Notes: generated by a model not told the origin, from the letters alone. 27,826 nt of DNA from Bacteroidota bacterium (GCA_013286985.1 JABDEQ010000030.1:1-27826); one strand, 5' to 3'; counted from the stretch's first letter, positions 8,000 through 16,824 are shown. Program-made: numbers and translations.

Positions 8000-10900
8000 A
8001 TGCACCTGATTAAAAATACTATAATCTTACTTTTCTGTTTTACTGTTATTGCCTGTAAAAAAAAACAGGAGCAGCCACTTTTTGAGCTATTGCCATCATC
8101 GCAAACCAATGTTCATTTTGTAAACCATATCAGTGATAATGATAAGCCGGGTATTTTGGATTATTTGTATTATTACAATGGCGGAGGTGTAGCTATAGGC
8201 GATGTTAATAATGATGGTTTGCCCGATATTTACTTTACATCAAACCACAAAGGCGGCAACAAATTATACATTAACAAAGGAAATTATCAGTTTGAGGATG
8301 TTACGGATAAAGCCGGTGTTGCCGGCATGGCCGACTGGTGCACAGGCGTAACCATGGTTGATGTAAATAACGATGGCTACCTGGATATTTACGTTTGTGC
8401 TGTTGCCGGCAAATTCGGACTGAAGGGGCATAATATGCTTTACATCAATAATCATGATGGTACGTTTACCGAGCGTTCGGCCGAATACGGTCTGGATTTT
8501 TCAGGTTATTCAACCCAGGCTGCTTTTTTTGATGCTGACCATGACGGAAGCCTGGATTGCTTTCTGCTTAATCAATCTGATCATTCGGTAGCGATGTATG
8601 GTGATACTTCTTTAAGAAGAAAACCGAATAAGTTTACCGGCAGTAGGTTTTACCTCAATAAGCACGGGCATTTTGACGATGTTACACCAAGCTCTGGCAT
8701 TTACAGCAGCGCATTGGGTTATGGTTTAGGTATTGCCGTTGGCGATTTAAATAATGATGGCTGGGATGATGTATACATAGGTAATGATTTTCATGAAAAT
8801 GATTATTACTACATCAATAATCACGATGGCACATTTACTGAATCGGGCGCCCAACATTTTAACCACTACAGCCGCTTTAGCATGGGCAACGACATAGCCG
8901 ATTTTAATAACGACGGTCAACTGGATATTATGACGGTAGATATGTTGCCGGCCGATGAAAATATACTAAAAACATACGGTGGTGATGAATCTTACGATCA
9001 GTACAAATACAAAATTTTAAAAGGCGGTTTTCAGTATCAGTATTCGCGTAATTGTTTACAAAAAAACCTGGGTAACGGCGAAGCATTCAGCGAGGTTGGT
9101 TTGATGGATGGTGTTTCGGCCACAGACTGGAGCTGGAGTCCGCTATTGGCTGATTTTGATAACGATGGCATCAAAGACCTATTTATAGCCAATGGAATAA
9201 AACGAAGGCCAACAGATATGGATTACGTAACCTATGTTTCGAATGATGCGGTGCAAGGTATGTTATTAAATACTAAATCAATGGATAGTGTGGTGCTGGA
9301 TAAAATGCCAACCGGCGAATCGCAAAGCTATTTGTTTAAAGGCACCAAAAGCGAAAAATTTATTGATAAAAGCACAGCCTGGGGGATGCAGGGCGCCATG
9401 TTGTCAAACGGTGCCGCCTATGCGGATCTAAATAACGACGGCAACCTTGATTTGGTGGTTAATAATATGAATCATGAGGCCTGCATCTACAAAAATGTAT
9501 CAAAGGGAAGCAATTACCTAAGCCTTAAGTTTAACGGCCGGGAAGATAACCGATTTGGCGTTGGTGCTAAAGCTTATGTGTTTTGTGGTAAGCAGATGCA
9601 GTACGAACAGTTAATGCTAACCCGCGGATTTCAATCATCAGTAGAACCTAAATTGCACTTTGGATTGGGTAAGTCGCCCCAAATTGATAGCCTGTTAATT
9701 GTTTGGCCCAATCAAACTTACCAGGTAATAAAAAATATTACCGGCAATAAATTGCTTAAAATAGATCAAAAAAATGCAGCCGGACATTTCGATTATAATA
9801 CCTATTTCCCCAAAAAAACACCAATCCTTCAGGATATTACATCAACCGTAAATTTTAACTGGAAGCACCAGGAAGATGATTTTGTTGATTTTAACCCCCA
9901 GCCGCTCATTCCTCACATGTTATCAACCGAGGGGCCGCGTATTGCTGTGGCCGATGTAAATCATGATGGACTGGACGATTTTTATGTTTGTGGTGCCAGG
10001 GGACAGGCCGGAGCTTTATTTATACAAATGCCCAATGGAACTTTTAAACTTTCCGATCAGCCCGATTTTGTGAAAGATGCACAATGTGAGGATGTAGATG
10101 CTGTTTTTTTAGATGTAAACCATGATGGTTATCCGGATCTGTATGTGGTAAGCGGTGGTAATGAGTATCTGAACGGCTCAGCCGAACTCGCCGACAGGCT
10201 TTATATAAACGATCAGAAAGGGCATTTTATCCGCTCAAATGATATTCCATCTATCAAATTAAATAAATCGTGCGTAGCAGTTGCCGATGTAAATCACGAC
10301 GGTTACCCGGATATTTTTATTGGAGGAGCGCCGGATGCACATGAATATGGAAAAATAGCGGAATCATATCTGTTAATGAATGATGGCAAAGGGCGTTATC
10401 ACCAGGTTCAGTTACCGGATGAATTGAAGTATGCCGGGATGCTCCGCTCAGCGGCCTTTGCCGATTTGGATAGTGACGGCTGGCCCGATCTGGTGGTAGC
10501 GGGAGAGTGGATGCCGGTAAAGATATTTATGAATAAAAAAGGGAAATTTGTGGAGCAGCACAATACCGCAATGGATAAACTTTCGGGATGGTGGCAAAGA
10601 ATAATGCTGGCAGATGTTGATGGTGACGGGAAAATTGATATTGTGGCCGGTAATTATGGATGGAACTCCAAACTGAAGCCAGATGCAAATAACCCCGTAA
10701 AACTCTATCTGTCTGATATTGATAAAAATGGCACTGTTGACCCGATAATGACTTATAGTATCGGTCAAAAAAATTATACGTTCTTAGGTAAAGGCGAAAT
10801 TGAAAAGCAAGTGCCGCTTTTGAAAAAGAAATTCCTTTATTATCATGATTTCGCCGGCAAAAGCGTTGATCAATTATTCGGCGATTCGCTTACCGGGAAA

Positions 10901-11278
10901 CCCTGGGTTGCCGCGTCATTTACCTCGGGTGTTTTTTATAACAAGGGGCATGGTAATTTTGATTTTAAAGCCATGCCGTCGGCTATGCAGGTTTCGCCAT
11001 TATTTGGTTTTGCCGTGCTCGATGGGCCTAACAAAGGCATTTTAGCTGGCGGTAATTTTTCGGGAGTGATGCCTTACGAAGGAAGGTATGATGCTGATTA
11101 TGGTGATGTTTTGTTAAAGGATAAATCGGGTAACTTTAAGTATGTTTCTTCAGTATCCTCAGGATTTTTATTACGGGGCGAAGTAAGGGATATTAAGGCG
11201 ATCAAAACGTCAAAAGGCGTAATTTACGCCGTGGCATTTAATAATAAACCGATGGCTTTTTTTAAATTAAGAAATTGA
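8000..11278 (+). CDS. FG-GAP/VCBS repeat lipoprotein with ASPIC/UnbV domain (CRTAC1-like)
   Basis: Large (1092-residue) surface-type lipoprotein. The ATG at 8000 is chosen because it gives a clean lipoprotein signal (FTVIAC-KKK, Cys19); an upstream in-frame ATG at 7970 overlaps the preceding gene and adds ten residues that spoil it. About a dozen Ca2+-binding DxNxDGxxD loops are seen, such as GDVNNDGLPD (from residue 67), VDVNNDGYLD, ADFNNDGQLD, ADVNHDGYPD and ADVDGDGKID. They form two groups, before and after an ASPIC/UnbV region (about 515-590, ending in IDSLLIVWPNQ). This suggests two FG-GAP beta-propellers flanking that domain. Such proteins commonly accompany SusCD pairs, but their function is not established; glycan or protein binding on the cell surface is an inference. 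The next gene starts 2 bp after the stop, implying tight co-expression. Confidence 0.9.
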   Translation: MHLIKNTIILLFCFTVIACKKKQEQPLFELLPSSQTNVHFVNHISDNDKPGILDYLYYYNGGGVAIGDVNNDGLPDIYFTSNHKGGNKLYINKGNYQFEDVTDKAGVAGMADWCTGVTMVDVNNDGYLDIYVCAVAGKFGLKGHNMLYINNHDGTFTERSAEYGLDFSGYSTQAAFFDADHDGSLDCFLLNQSDHSVAMYGDTSLRRKPNKFTGSRFYLNKHGHFDDVTPSSGIYSSALGYGLGIAVGDLNNDGWDDVYIGNDFHENDYYYINNHDGTFTESGAQHFNHYSRFSMGNDIADFNNDGQLDIMTVDMLPADENILKTYGGDESYDQYKYKILKGGFQYQYSRNCLQKNLGNGEAFSEVGLMDGVSATDWSWSPLLADFDNDGIKDLFIANGIKRRPTDMDYVTYVSNDAVQGMLLNTKSMDSVVLDKMPTGESQSYLFKGTKSEKFIDKSTAWGMQGAMLSNGAAYADLNNDGNLDLVVNNMNHEACIYKNVSKGSNYLSLKFNGREDNRFGVGAKAYVFCGKQMQYEQLMLTRGFQSSVEPKLHFGLGKSPQIDSLLIVWPNQTYQVIKNITGNKLLKIDQKNAAGHFDYNTYFPKKTPILQDITSTVNFNWKHQEDDFVDFNPQPLIPHMLSTEGPRIAVADVNHDGLDDFYVCGARGQAGALFIQMPNGTFKLSDQPDFVKDAQCEDVDAVFLDVNHDGYPDLYVVSGGNEYLNGSAELADRLYINDQKGHFIRSNDIPSIKLNKSCVAVADVNHDGYPDIFIGGAPDAHEYGKIAESYLLMNDGKGRYHQVQLPDELKYAGMLRSAAFADLDSDGWPDLVVAGEWMPVKIFMNKKGKFVEQHNTAMDKLSGWWQRIMLADVDGDGKIDIVAGNYGWNSKLKPDANNPVKLYLSDIDKNGTVDPIMTYSIGQKNYTFLGKGEIEKQVPLLKKKFLYYHDFAGKSVDQLFGDSLTGKPWVAASFTSGVFYNKGHGNFDFKAMPSAMQVSPLFGFAVLDGPNKGILAGGNFSGVMPYEGRYDADYGDVLLKDKSGNFKYVSSVSSGFLLRGEVRDIKAIKTSKGVIYAVAFNNKPMAFFKLRN

Positions 11279-11280
11279 TT

Positions 11281-13314
11281 ATGCATAAAATATATATTGT
11301 ATTGTTGGGCTTTATTTTATTGAGCAACAATAGGTTGCTGGCCCAGGACCCATGGATAATAAAGGCCGATAAAATTGATCCGGCTAATTACTACGGCATT
11401 ACCGTTGCCAACGGAATGATTGGAATTGTATCATCGCCAGAGCCATTTAAGGTTAAAAACGTGGTGCTTGCGGGGGCATATGACTTGTATGGGCGTGGAC
11501 GGGTAAGCAATTTTTTAAACAGCTTTAACCTGTTAAATATGTATCTGGAAATTGATGGTAAAAGAATCGACTCAAAAAATATCAGCAATTTTAAACAGGA
11601 ACTGGACATGCAGCATGCTGCCTTTACTACAACTTTTGATTATGGCGATGCTGCAACTGTAAAGTATACCTATTACTCGCTGCGCCAATTGCCTTTCACT
11701 GTTTTGATGGATATCTCCATCACAGCAAAAAAAGCTATTACTATTACCGCTGCCAGTATAATGGAAGCGCCTGATGCTTTAAAAGATGTACAGAATTATT
11801 ATAACGAAATTGACAGACCCCATGTAACCATAAGTTTGTTAACCTCCACCGCCAAAAGCCCTACCGGGAAGCTACAGTTATGCGCCTCAAATACCTTTTT
11901 GTTTCATGAGGCACACGGGCAGGAACCGCGCGTAATTCACGAGATGTGGGACAACAACATGCACCTGATGAAATTTAGTAAGGCCATAGCTGCGGGCCAA
12001 GCCTATCAGTATGCTGTTGCAGGTTCGTCTATAACATCGGCACATGATGCTGATCCGCTTAACCAGGCCGAGCGGTTGACCATGTTTGCCAAATTGGAGG
12101 GGCGTGACCGCTTAGTTAAGTTTCATGAACAAGCCTGGGACGAGTTATGGAAAAGCGATATAAAAATAGAAGGCGACCCGCAGGCGCAGCAGGATGTGCA
12201 TAGCATGTTATATCATTTATATTCTTTTTCGAGAGAAGGAACGGCCTATTCCCCATCACCAATGGGATTATCAGGATTGGGTTATAACGGGCATGTTTTT
12301 TGGGATGCCGATTTATGGATGTATCCTGCATTACTGGTTTTGCATCCCGAAATTGCAAAATCATTGGTTGAATATCGTTTTCAACGATTAGCCGTTGCTA
12401 AACAAAATGCTTTTTCGCATGGCTATAAAGGTGCAATGTTCCCTTGGGAAAGCGCCGATAGTGGGGTAGAAGAGACACCCGTTTGGGCACTCAGCGGCCC
12501 GTTTGAACATCATATTACGGCATGCGTTGCCCTGGCGGCATGGAACTATTACTGTGTAACCCAAGACAAACAATGGCTGCTGGAAAAGGGCTGGCCGATA
12601 TTATCCGCTACAGCTGATTTTTGGGCAAGCAGGGTTGAGCGCAACGGACCCGGCCATTACGATATTAAAGATGTAGTTGCTGCCGATGAATGGGCCGAAA
12701 ATGTAGACAACGATGCATTTACTAACGCCGCTGCAAAAGCTAACCTGCAATATGCCACGGAAGCGGCTAAAATTTTAGGTTTAAAGGCAGATGCCGATTG
12801 GGAACTGGTAGCACAAAATATCCCCATTTCAAAATTCCCCGATGGAGTTACGAGGGAATTTGACAGCTATAAAGGCGGAGGTATAAAACAAGCCGATGTT
12901 AATCTGCTGGCTTATCCCTTAAAAACAATAACCGATCCATCCCAAATAAAAAAAGATCTGGAATACTATGAAACGCGTGTACCCAACGAAGGTACCCCAG
13001 CCATGACGCAAGGGATCTTTACTTTACTATATGCCCGGTTAGGAGATGGCGATAAAGCTTACCATTTTTTAAAAGACGCTTACGAACCGAACTTAAATCC
13101 GCCGTTCAGGGTAATTGCGGAAACAAAGGGTGGCACTAATCCCTATTTCGCAACAGGCGCCGGTGGTATACTTCAAAGTTTGTTAATGGGTTTTGGAGGG
13201 CTGGATGTTACGCCTAAAGGCATAGAGCAGGTTAAGAGTAAACTGCCGTCCAACTGGAAATCGTTAACTATAACGGGTGTTGGCGTTGATAAAAAGACAT
13301 ATGTAATTAAATAG
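11281..13314 (+). CDS. Exported glycoside hydrolase family 65 alpha-glucosidase (kojibiose-hydrolase-like)
   Basis: Predicted secreted inverting alpha-glucosidase. The ATG at 11281 gives a signal peptide (about 1-22, ending LLAQ); an in-frame TTG two codons earlier is less likely. GH65 signatures seen: GHVFWDADLWMYPALL, KGAMFPWESADSG, the general-acid motif ADEWAENVDNDAFTNAAAKAN with Glu470, and Glu614 in AETKGGTNPYFATGAGG. From memory, the Flavobacterium johnsoniae kojibiose hydrolase FjGH65A (alpha-1,2-glucosidase) uses Glu472 and Glu616, so both candidates are offset by the same two residues. The segment EGTPAMTQG (570-578) replaces the phosphate-binding serine loop of GH65 phosphorylases and resembles the hydrolase branch (human PGGHG has PAMTW). 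Hydrolysis rather than phosphorolysis is therefore favoured. Trehalose, kojibiose or glucosyl-galactosyl substrates are all possible. It is translationally close to the VCBS gene (2-bp gap). Confidence 0.88.
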   Translation: MHKIYIVLLGFILLSNNRLLAQDPWIIKADKIDPANYYGITVANGMIGIVSSPEPFKVKNVVLAGAYDLYGRGRVSNFLNSFNLLNMYLEIDGKRIDSKNISNFKQELDMQHAAFTTTFDYGDAATVKYTYYSLRQLPFTVLMDISITAKKAITITAASIMEAPDALKDVQNYYNEIDRPHVTISLLTSTAKSPTGKLQLCASNTFLFHEAHGQEPRVIHEMWDNNMHLMKFSKAIAAGQAYQYAVAGSSITSAHDADPLNQAERLTMFAKLEGRDRLVKFHEQAWDELWKSDIKIEGDPQAQQDVHSMLYHLYSFSREGTAYSPSPMGLSGLGYNGHVFWDADLWMYPALLVLHPEIAKSLVEYRFQRLAVAKQNAFSHGYKGAMFPWESADSGVEETPVWALSGPFEHHITACVALAAWNYYCVTQDKQWLLEKGWPILSATADFWASRVERNGPGHYDIKDVVAADEWAENVDNDAFTNAAAKANLQYATEAAKILGLKADADWELVAQNIPISKFPDGVTREFDSYKGGGIKQADVNLLAYPLKTITDPSQIKKDLEYYETRVPNEGTPAMTQGIFTLLYARLGDGDKAYHFLKDAYEPNLNPPFRVIAETKGGTNPYFATGAGGILQSLLMGFGGLDVTPKGIEQVKSKLPSNWKSLTITGVGVDKKTYVIK

Positions 13315-13339
13315 CTGTATAATTTAAAACTATTGTTTA

Positions 13340-14665
13340 ATGAAACCTTATTTGTTTTTTATTCCGGTTTTCCTTTTGTTTTTTGCATCATGTAAAAAGC
13401 CCGATTATAAAAAAATACTGCATGACCCGGCATTGTATAGCCGCACGGTACATGAGCTAAACGGGGTGGTTATGGGTAATAATTTTAGTCCGGTAGTGGC
13501 ATCGCGAAATTACGCTTATGCTACTATTGCAGGATACGAAGTTATTGCTGCTGGCTATCCGGCTCAATATAAATCGCTTGTTGGGCAGCTAAATGGCTTT
13601 GCTAAAGTAGCCAAGCCCGCTGCGCACGGTGATATTGATTACGAATACGCTTCCATATTGGCCTTTTGTAAGGTAGGTGAAGCAGTAACTTTCCCGGAGG
13701 GTAGTCTGAAATATTATACCGATAGTTTGCATAAGCTGGCGGTTGACCATGGCATGCCGGCTGATATGATCAGTAACTCGGAAAGCTATGCTGTTGCAGT
13801 TGCCAAATCGGTAATGGCATGGAGTAAAAAGGATCATTATTTACAAACGCGCACGGCCCCTAAATTTGCTATTAATGATTCTGTTGGGAGATGGGTGCCA
13901 ACTCCGCCGGGATATTCGGAAGCAGTTGAACCGCATTGGGGTGAGATCAGAACAATGGTAATGCACAATGCCAAAGAATATACCGTACCACCACCACCGG
14001 CATTTAATGTTACTGATAAAGAGAGTAAATACTATAAAGAAGTGGTAAGTATTGAAAATGCAGGCAATAACCTAACCAAAGATCAAACACACATGGCCGA
14101 CTTTTGGGACGATAACCCGCAGAAATTTAATGTAGCCGGGCATATTGTTTTTTTAACCAAAAAGTTTTCGCCGCCCGGGCACTGGCTCAGTATTGTGGGC
14201 ATCGGCGCAAAAAAGACTAATGCCGATTTTAATACCACTGTTTGCGCATATGCCAAAACTGCGATTGCATTGTTCGATGCCTTTATTGAATCGTGGAGCG
14301 CTAAATATTTTTATAAAACGGTAAGGCCCGAAACGGTAATAGATAAGTATTTTGACCCCGCCTGGCGCCCGCATTTGCAAACGCCGCCTTTTCCTGAATA
14401 TACTTGCGGGCATTGTACCATATCGGCAGCAGCGGCCGAAGCTTTGACCAGTGTTTTGGGTGATAATGTAGCTTACAGTGATACATCAGAACTGGAATTC
14501 GGGATAAAAAACAGATCATTTAAATCATTCAGAGATGCCGCAGATGAAACTGCCTGGGCCAGGTTTTATGGAGGAATTCATTTTCATAATTCCTGCATCG
14601 TATCAACCCAATATGGCAAAGTGGTTGGCGACTCGGTAGCAGTGAAACTGATAATGAAAAAATAG
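13340..14665 (+). CDS. Vanadium-dependent haloperoxidase / PAP2-fold lipoprotein
   Basis: Seen: a lipoprotein signal (FFASC-KK, Cys18) and a 441-residue helical protein carrying the vanadate/phosphate-binding set of the VHPO-PAP2 superfamily. The set is Lys322-x6-Arg329-Pro330 (KYFYKTVRP), a GH pair at 357-358 within EYTCGHCTIS, and Arg408-x3-G-x-His414 (RFYGGIHF). Spacings match fungal chloroperoxidase (K to R 7, R to H 6). The usual Ser of the SGH motif is Cys356 here. Length favours the bacterial vanadium-haloperoxidase group over small PAP2 lipid phosphatases. Whether it oxidises halides or acts as a phosphatase cannot be decided from sequence. It is the last gene of the plus-strand locus, 25 bp after the GH65 gene. 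Co-occurrence with SusCD and VCBS lipoproteins is common in Bacteroidota but unexplained. Confidence 0.85.
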   Translation: MKPYLFFIPVFLLFFASCKKPDYKKILHDPALYSRTVHELNGVVMGNNFSPVVASRNYAYATIAGYEVIAAGYPAQYKSLVGQLNGFAKVAKPAAHGDIDYEYASILAFCKVGEAVTFPEGSLKYYTDSLHKLAVDHGMPADMISNSESYAVAVAKSVMAWSKKDHYLQTRTAPKFAINDSVGRWVPTPPGYSEAVEPHWGEIRTMVMHNAKEYTVPPPPAFNVTDKESKYYKEVVSIENAGNNLTKDQTHMADFWDDNPQKFNVAGHIVFLTKKFSPPGHWLSIVGIGAKKTNADFNTTVCAYAKTAIALFDAFIESWSAKYFYKTVRPETVIDKYFDPAWRPHLQTPPFPEYTCGHCTISAAAAEALTSVLGDNVAYSDTSELEFGIKNRSFKSFRDAADETAWARFYGGIHFHNSCIVSTQYGKVVGDSVAVKLIMKK

Positions 14666-14876
14666 TAATATTGCCTAAAAGTTAAAATAAAGTTTAAATT
14701 TCTGCTTGATGTTTTGTTTATAGATGTCTGATTATAAATGACATATGATTAATTTGTGATGATTTTATTTAAATTTTTATTATAAAATAATAGTCAGGAT
14801 ACAAAACGCACATCAGGCTGATAATATAAGTGCTAATTTTATTAAGTTTTGTAATTGAGATTGGAATTGTTGTAAA

Positions 14877-14908
14877 GGCAGCCGGATTTTCTCCCGGTTG
14901 CCTTTTTT
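14877..14908 (+). terminator. Intrinsic terminator at the end of the plus-strand locus
   Basis: GGCAGCCGG (14877-14885) pairs with CCGGTTGCC (14894-14902), with one G-T pair, an 8-nt loop and then six Ts (14903-14908). It lies 211 bp past the haloperoxidase stop and 15 bp before the end of the convergent DNase II-like gene. The 14666-14876 stretch between holds only AT-rich DNA, with a weak A/T hairpin at 14778-14792. Confidence 0.8.
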
Positions 14909-14923
14909 ATTTACTCATGCAAC

Positions 14924-16027
14924 CTATGCCTTTGGTGGGGCCTCTGATGCTTGATCATGTGTTTGTTTTAACAGGTCAATTGTTTCAGTTCTGTTAGATC
15001 CCGGCGGCGCTAAAACAATGCTCGTTTTGGATAATGCCGACCACAAAACGAAATTTTGAAAAGCAATGGTTCCGCCACCGCGCTTTCTTTGCGAAATCAT
15101 TCTATTAATATCGGCAATACATATCCAGGGTTCATGCAGGGTAATACCCCATTTAGCATGATCATGAGTTTCGGGCCATGCCCAATGCGCGCCAAGCGGC
15201 CCCAGGTTTATATATTTTATATCAAACGTTTTATGAATACCGTCACTATCGGCAACCGGTGGTATTTTGCCACGGATCCATGTTTCATCATCCATATCAT
15301 CCCCCAGTTTAACCCCAACCAAATCGTTCCAGAAATCATCGTTCCATTCCCTGTTTTTGGCAATAACCTTGAAGCTCATGTTGCCTTTTGTTGTAAAATC
15401 AAATAATTCACCAAGCGGTGTCGGCTTTGATGTTAACGGCTGCGTAAGTGCAAAAAGGTCTGCTGTTTCGGGTAAGTCAGGCACATGTGGAAGATAAATC
15501 TGCGGCTCCTGGTGATCTTTCATCACTTTAGCGATGTTATTGGCTGTCTCCAAATCCAGGGAAATACATAAATAAGTTTGTCCGTATTGAGGAGTCGGAT
15601 CGGTTGTTGCTCCCGGGTCGGCAAATTTGGGCCAGGAATGAAGTAACCAAAATGCTGTTTTGGAATCTGTATCAAATGCTATTACACCTTTGGTATGCCC
15701 TTTTGTCCCGTCGTCATGACGCCCAACCACCGAGGGCATCTCATCATTATAAAGTATCCATCCTAATGTTGACGCTGGTGTTTTAAAACCCTTAAATACA
15801 GAATCCATAGTGAGGTTAAGCGCCCCATTACTACTGTTGAGAACGTATGGTGATTTAGCCACAACCCTTTGACGGGGATCTGCATTTGAATCAATTTTTG
15901 AATCGTAATAAACATATTCATAACCGGTGGCAGCGTCATTACCAACCCCGGAACTTAGCTGTGGTACTTTGTAAATAAACCACCAGTCTACCGGCTGGCC
16001 GCTTTCATCAAGTGCAGAAACATTCAT
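14924..16027 (-). CDS. Deoxyribonuclease II family protein
   Basis: Predicted acid-type, metal-independent endonuclease of the DNase II family, which shares the phospholipase D fold. Seen in 367 residues: an N-terminal block DESGQPVDWWFIYKVP closely like mature animal DNase II, the first catalytic motif GHTKG (His111-Thr-Lys113) followed by FWLLHSWPKF, and the second motif HDHAKWG (His290-Ala-Lys292) followed by EPWICIADINR and RGGGT. Spacing between the catalytic histidines (179) is near that of the animal enzymes. The ATG at 16027 is firm because an in-frame TAA lies only three codons upstream, yet no signal peptide is present: the protein starts almost where mature animal DNase II starts. 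It may act in the cytoplasm or leave by an unknown route. A few bacterial DNase II homologues are known. It stands alone between the lipoprotein gene (113-bp gap) and the convergent locus. Confidence 0.85.
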   Translation of the reverse strand: MNVSALDESGQPVDWWFIYKVPQLSSGVGNDAATGYEYVYYDSKIDSNADPRQRVVAKSPYVLNSSNGALNLTMDSVFKGFKTPASTLGWILYNDEMPSVVGRHDDGTKGHTKGVIAFDTDSKTAFWLLHSWPKFADPGATTDPTPQYGQTYLCISLDLETANNIAKVMKDHQEPQIYLPHVPDLPETADLFALTQPLTSKPTPLGELFDFTTKGNMSFKVIAKNREWNDDFWNDLVGVKLGDDMDDETWIRGKIPPVADSDGIHKTFDIKYINLGPLGAHWAWPETHDHAKWGITLHEPWICIADINRMISQRKRGGGTIAFQNFVLWSALSKTSIVLAPPGSNRTETIDLLKQTHDQASEAPPKA

Positions 16028-16081
16028 GATTTCTTAGGAATTAGGTAATAAAATTGCGCAGATATCGCTTGTTGTTTGCTA

Positions 16082-16112
16082 TAAAGTTAAGGCCATAGCT
16101 GATATATTACAA
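16082..16112 (-). promoter_or_regulatory. Possible Bacteroidota promoter of the DNase II-like gene
   Basis: On the minus strand a -33-like GTTG (TTG at 16112-16110) is followed after 20 bp by TAACTTTA (16089-16082), a 7-of-8 match to TAnnTTTG, about 55 bp upstream of the start codon. Spacing and sequence are close to the Bacteroidota consensus but the match is imperfect. Confidence 0.3.
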
Positions 16113-16140
16113 CAGTGATTTCACGGTATTTCCATTGCGG

Positions 16141-16629
16141 TTATTTTAGCTTAAAATAACGTAGTTCTACGTGATATATGCCATTTTGGTATGTACGTGT
16201 ATAAGTGCCATATATATTGCGGTATGCGGCACTGCCACCACTGATAGGAAAATCGTGATTGGGAGCTATGGTATCGCCCGGAATTAAATTAAATATTCCT
16301 GCCGCAGAAATACTGCCATCGTGAAACTTAAAAGTGGTGGTAGTTACGCAGTCATATTGACCGGTGCGGTGGTTAAGGTACATGCTTGAAAATACATCCT
16401 GGGTAACGGTGTCGGCAAGGTCTTCATCTCTATGACAAACAGCCAAGGCCTGCTCAATAATGCCTTTATAAGCGCCACGTCTGTTTTTCTGGTAATTATA
16501 TAGGGTGTCAAGCTCCTTTTGAATATCTTTTTGATGATAAGAAAGAGAAATTACCGTAACATTTGAAACCTTATGCCGCCAGCATGCCGAAAAAAGCAGC
16601 ATCAGGCAGATTGCGAAAATAATTTTCAT
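16141..16629 (-). CDS. Small uncharacterised lipoprotein
   Basis: I do not recognise this 162-residue protein. The ATG at 16629 is preferred over one seven codons upstream because it begins a compact lipoprotein signal (MKIIFAICLMLLFSAC, Cys16). The mature part starts basic (WRHKVSN) and includes a charged helix-like stretch (HQKDIQKELDTLYNYQKNRR). It then has a beta-rich C-terminal half with CHRDEDLADTVTQDVFSS and repeated Tyr/Thr/Gly strands ending YHVELRYFKLK. No catalytic motif is evident. It lies alone: 195 bp after the hypothetical gene upstream and 113 bp before the DNase II-like gene, so it is probably transcribed separately or with the DNase. Confidence 0.65.
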   Translation of the reverse strand: MKIIFAICLMLLFSACWRHKVSNVTVISLSYHQKDIQKELDTLYNYQKNRRGAYKGIIEQALAVCHRDEDLADTVTQDVFSSMYLNHRTGQYDCVTTTTFKFHDGSISAAGIFNLIPGDTIAPNHDFPISGGSAAYRNIYGTYTRTYQNGIYHVELRYFKLK

Positions 16630-16676
16630 AAAGATGGGGTTAGTTGACAATTAACTCCGGTAAATACTTTAAGGGA

Positions 16677-16708
16677 AGGTTATCCCAAACCCTGATGTAA
16701 GATAACCT
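16677..16708. repeat. Inverted repeat upstream of the small lipoprotein gene
   Basis: AGGTTATC (16677-16684) and GATAACCT (16701-16708) form a perfect 8-bp inverted repeat with a 16-nt spacer. It sits 48-79 bp upstream of the lipoprotein start and downstream of the seven-gene minus-strand run. It could be an operator for the lipoprotein gene or an end-of-operon structure; there is no T-run to make it a clear terminator. Confidence 0.4.
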
Positions 16709-16824
16709 ATTGTGAATCAATAAACAAATTGAAAACCGTTGTTATCAATGTGAACCAAACCTTAATGGGTTGCATTTTTAAAAATGAAACTGCTTAACCG
16801 CTTAAAAGGCAAATCCCAACTATT

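Noticed and set aside
8000..11278. Tandem DNA repeats within the VCBS gene
   Set aside because: The repetition is at protein level (DxNxDGxxD loops in FG-GAP blades); the DNA copies are diverged and are not a repeat array.
14666..14876. A possible small RNA gene ending at the terminator at 14877-14908
   Set aside because: TAAGTTTTG at 14843-14851 resembles a -7 element, but no -33 element is well placed and the transcript would be only about 50 nt; the hairpin is better explained as the operon terminator.
15056..15497. Overlapping plus-strand open frames of 76-116 residues
   Set aside because: They are antisense to the DNase II-like gene, whose catalytic motifs are clear in the minus-strand frame.
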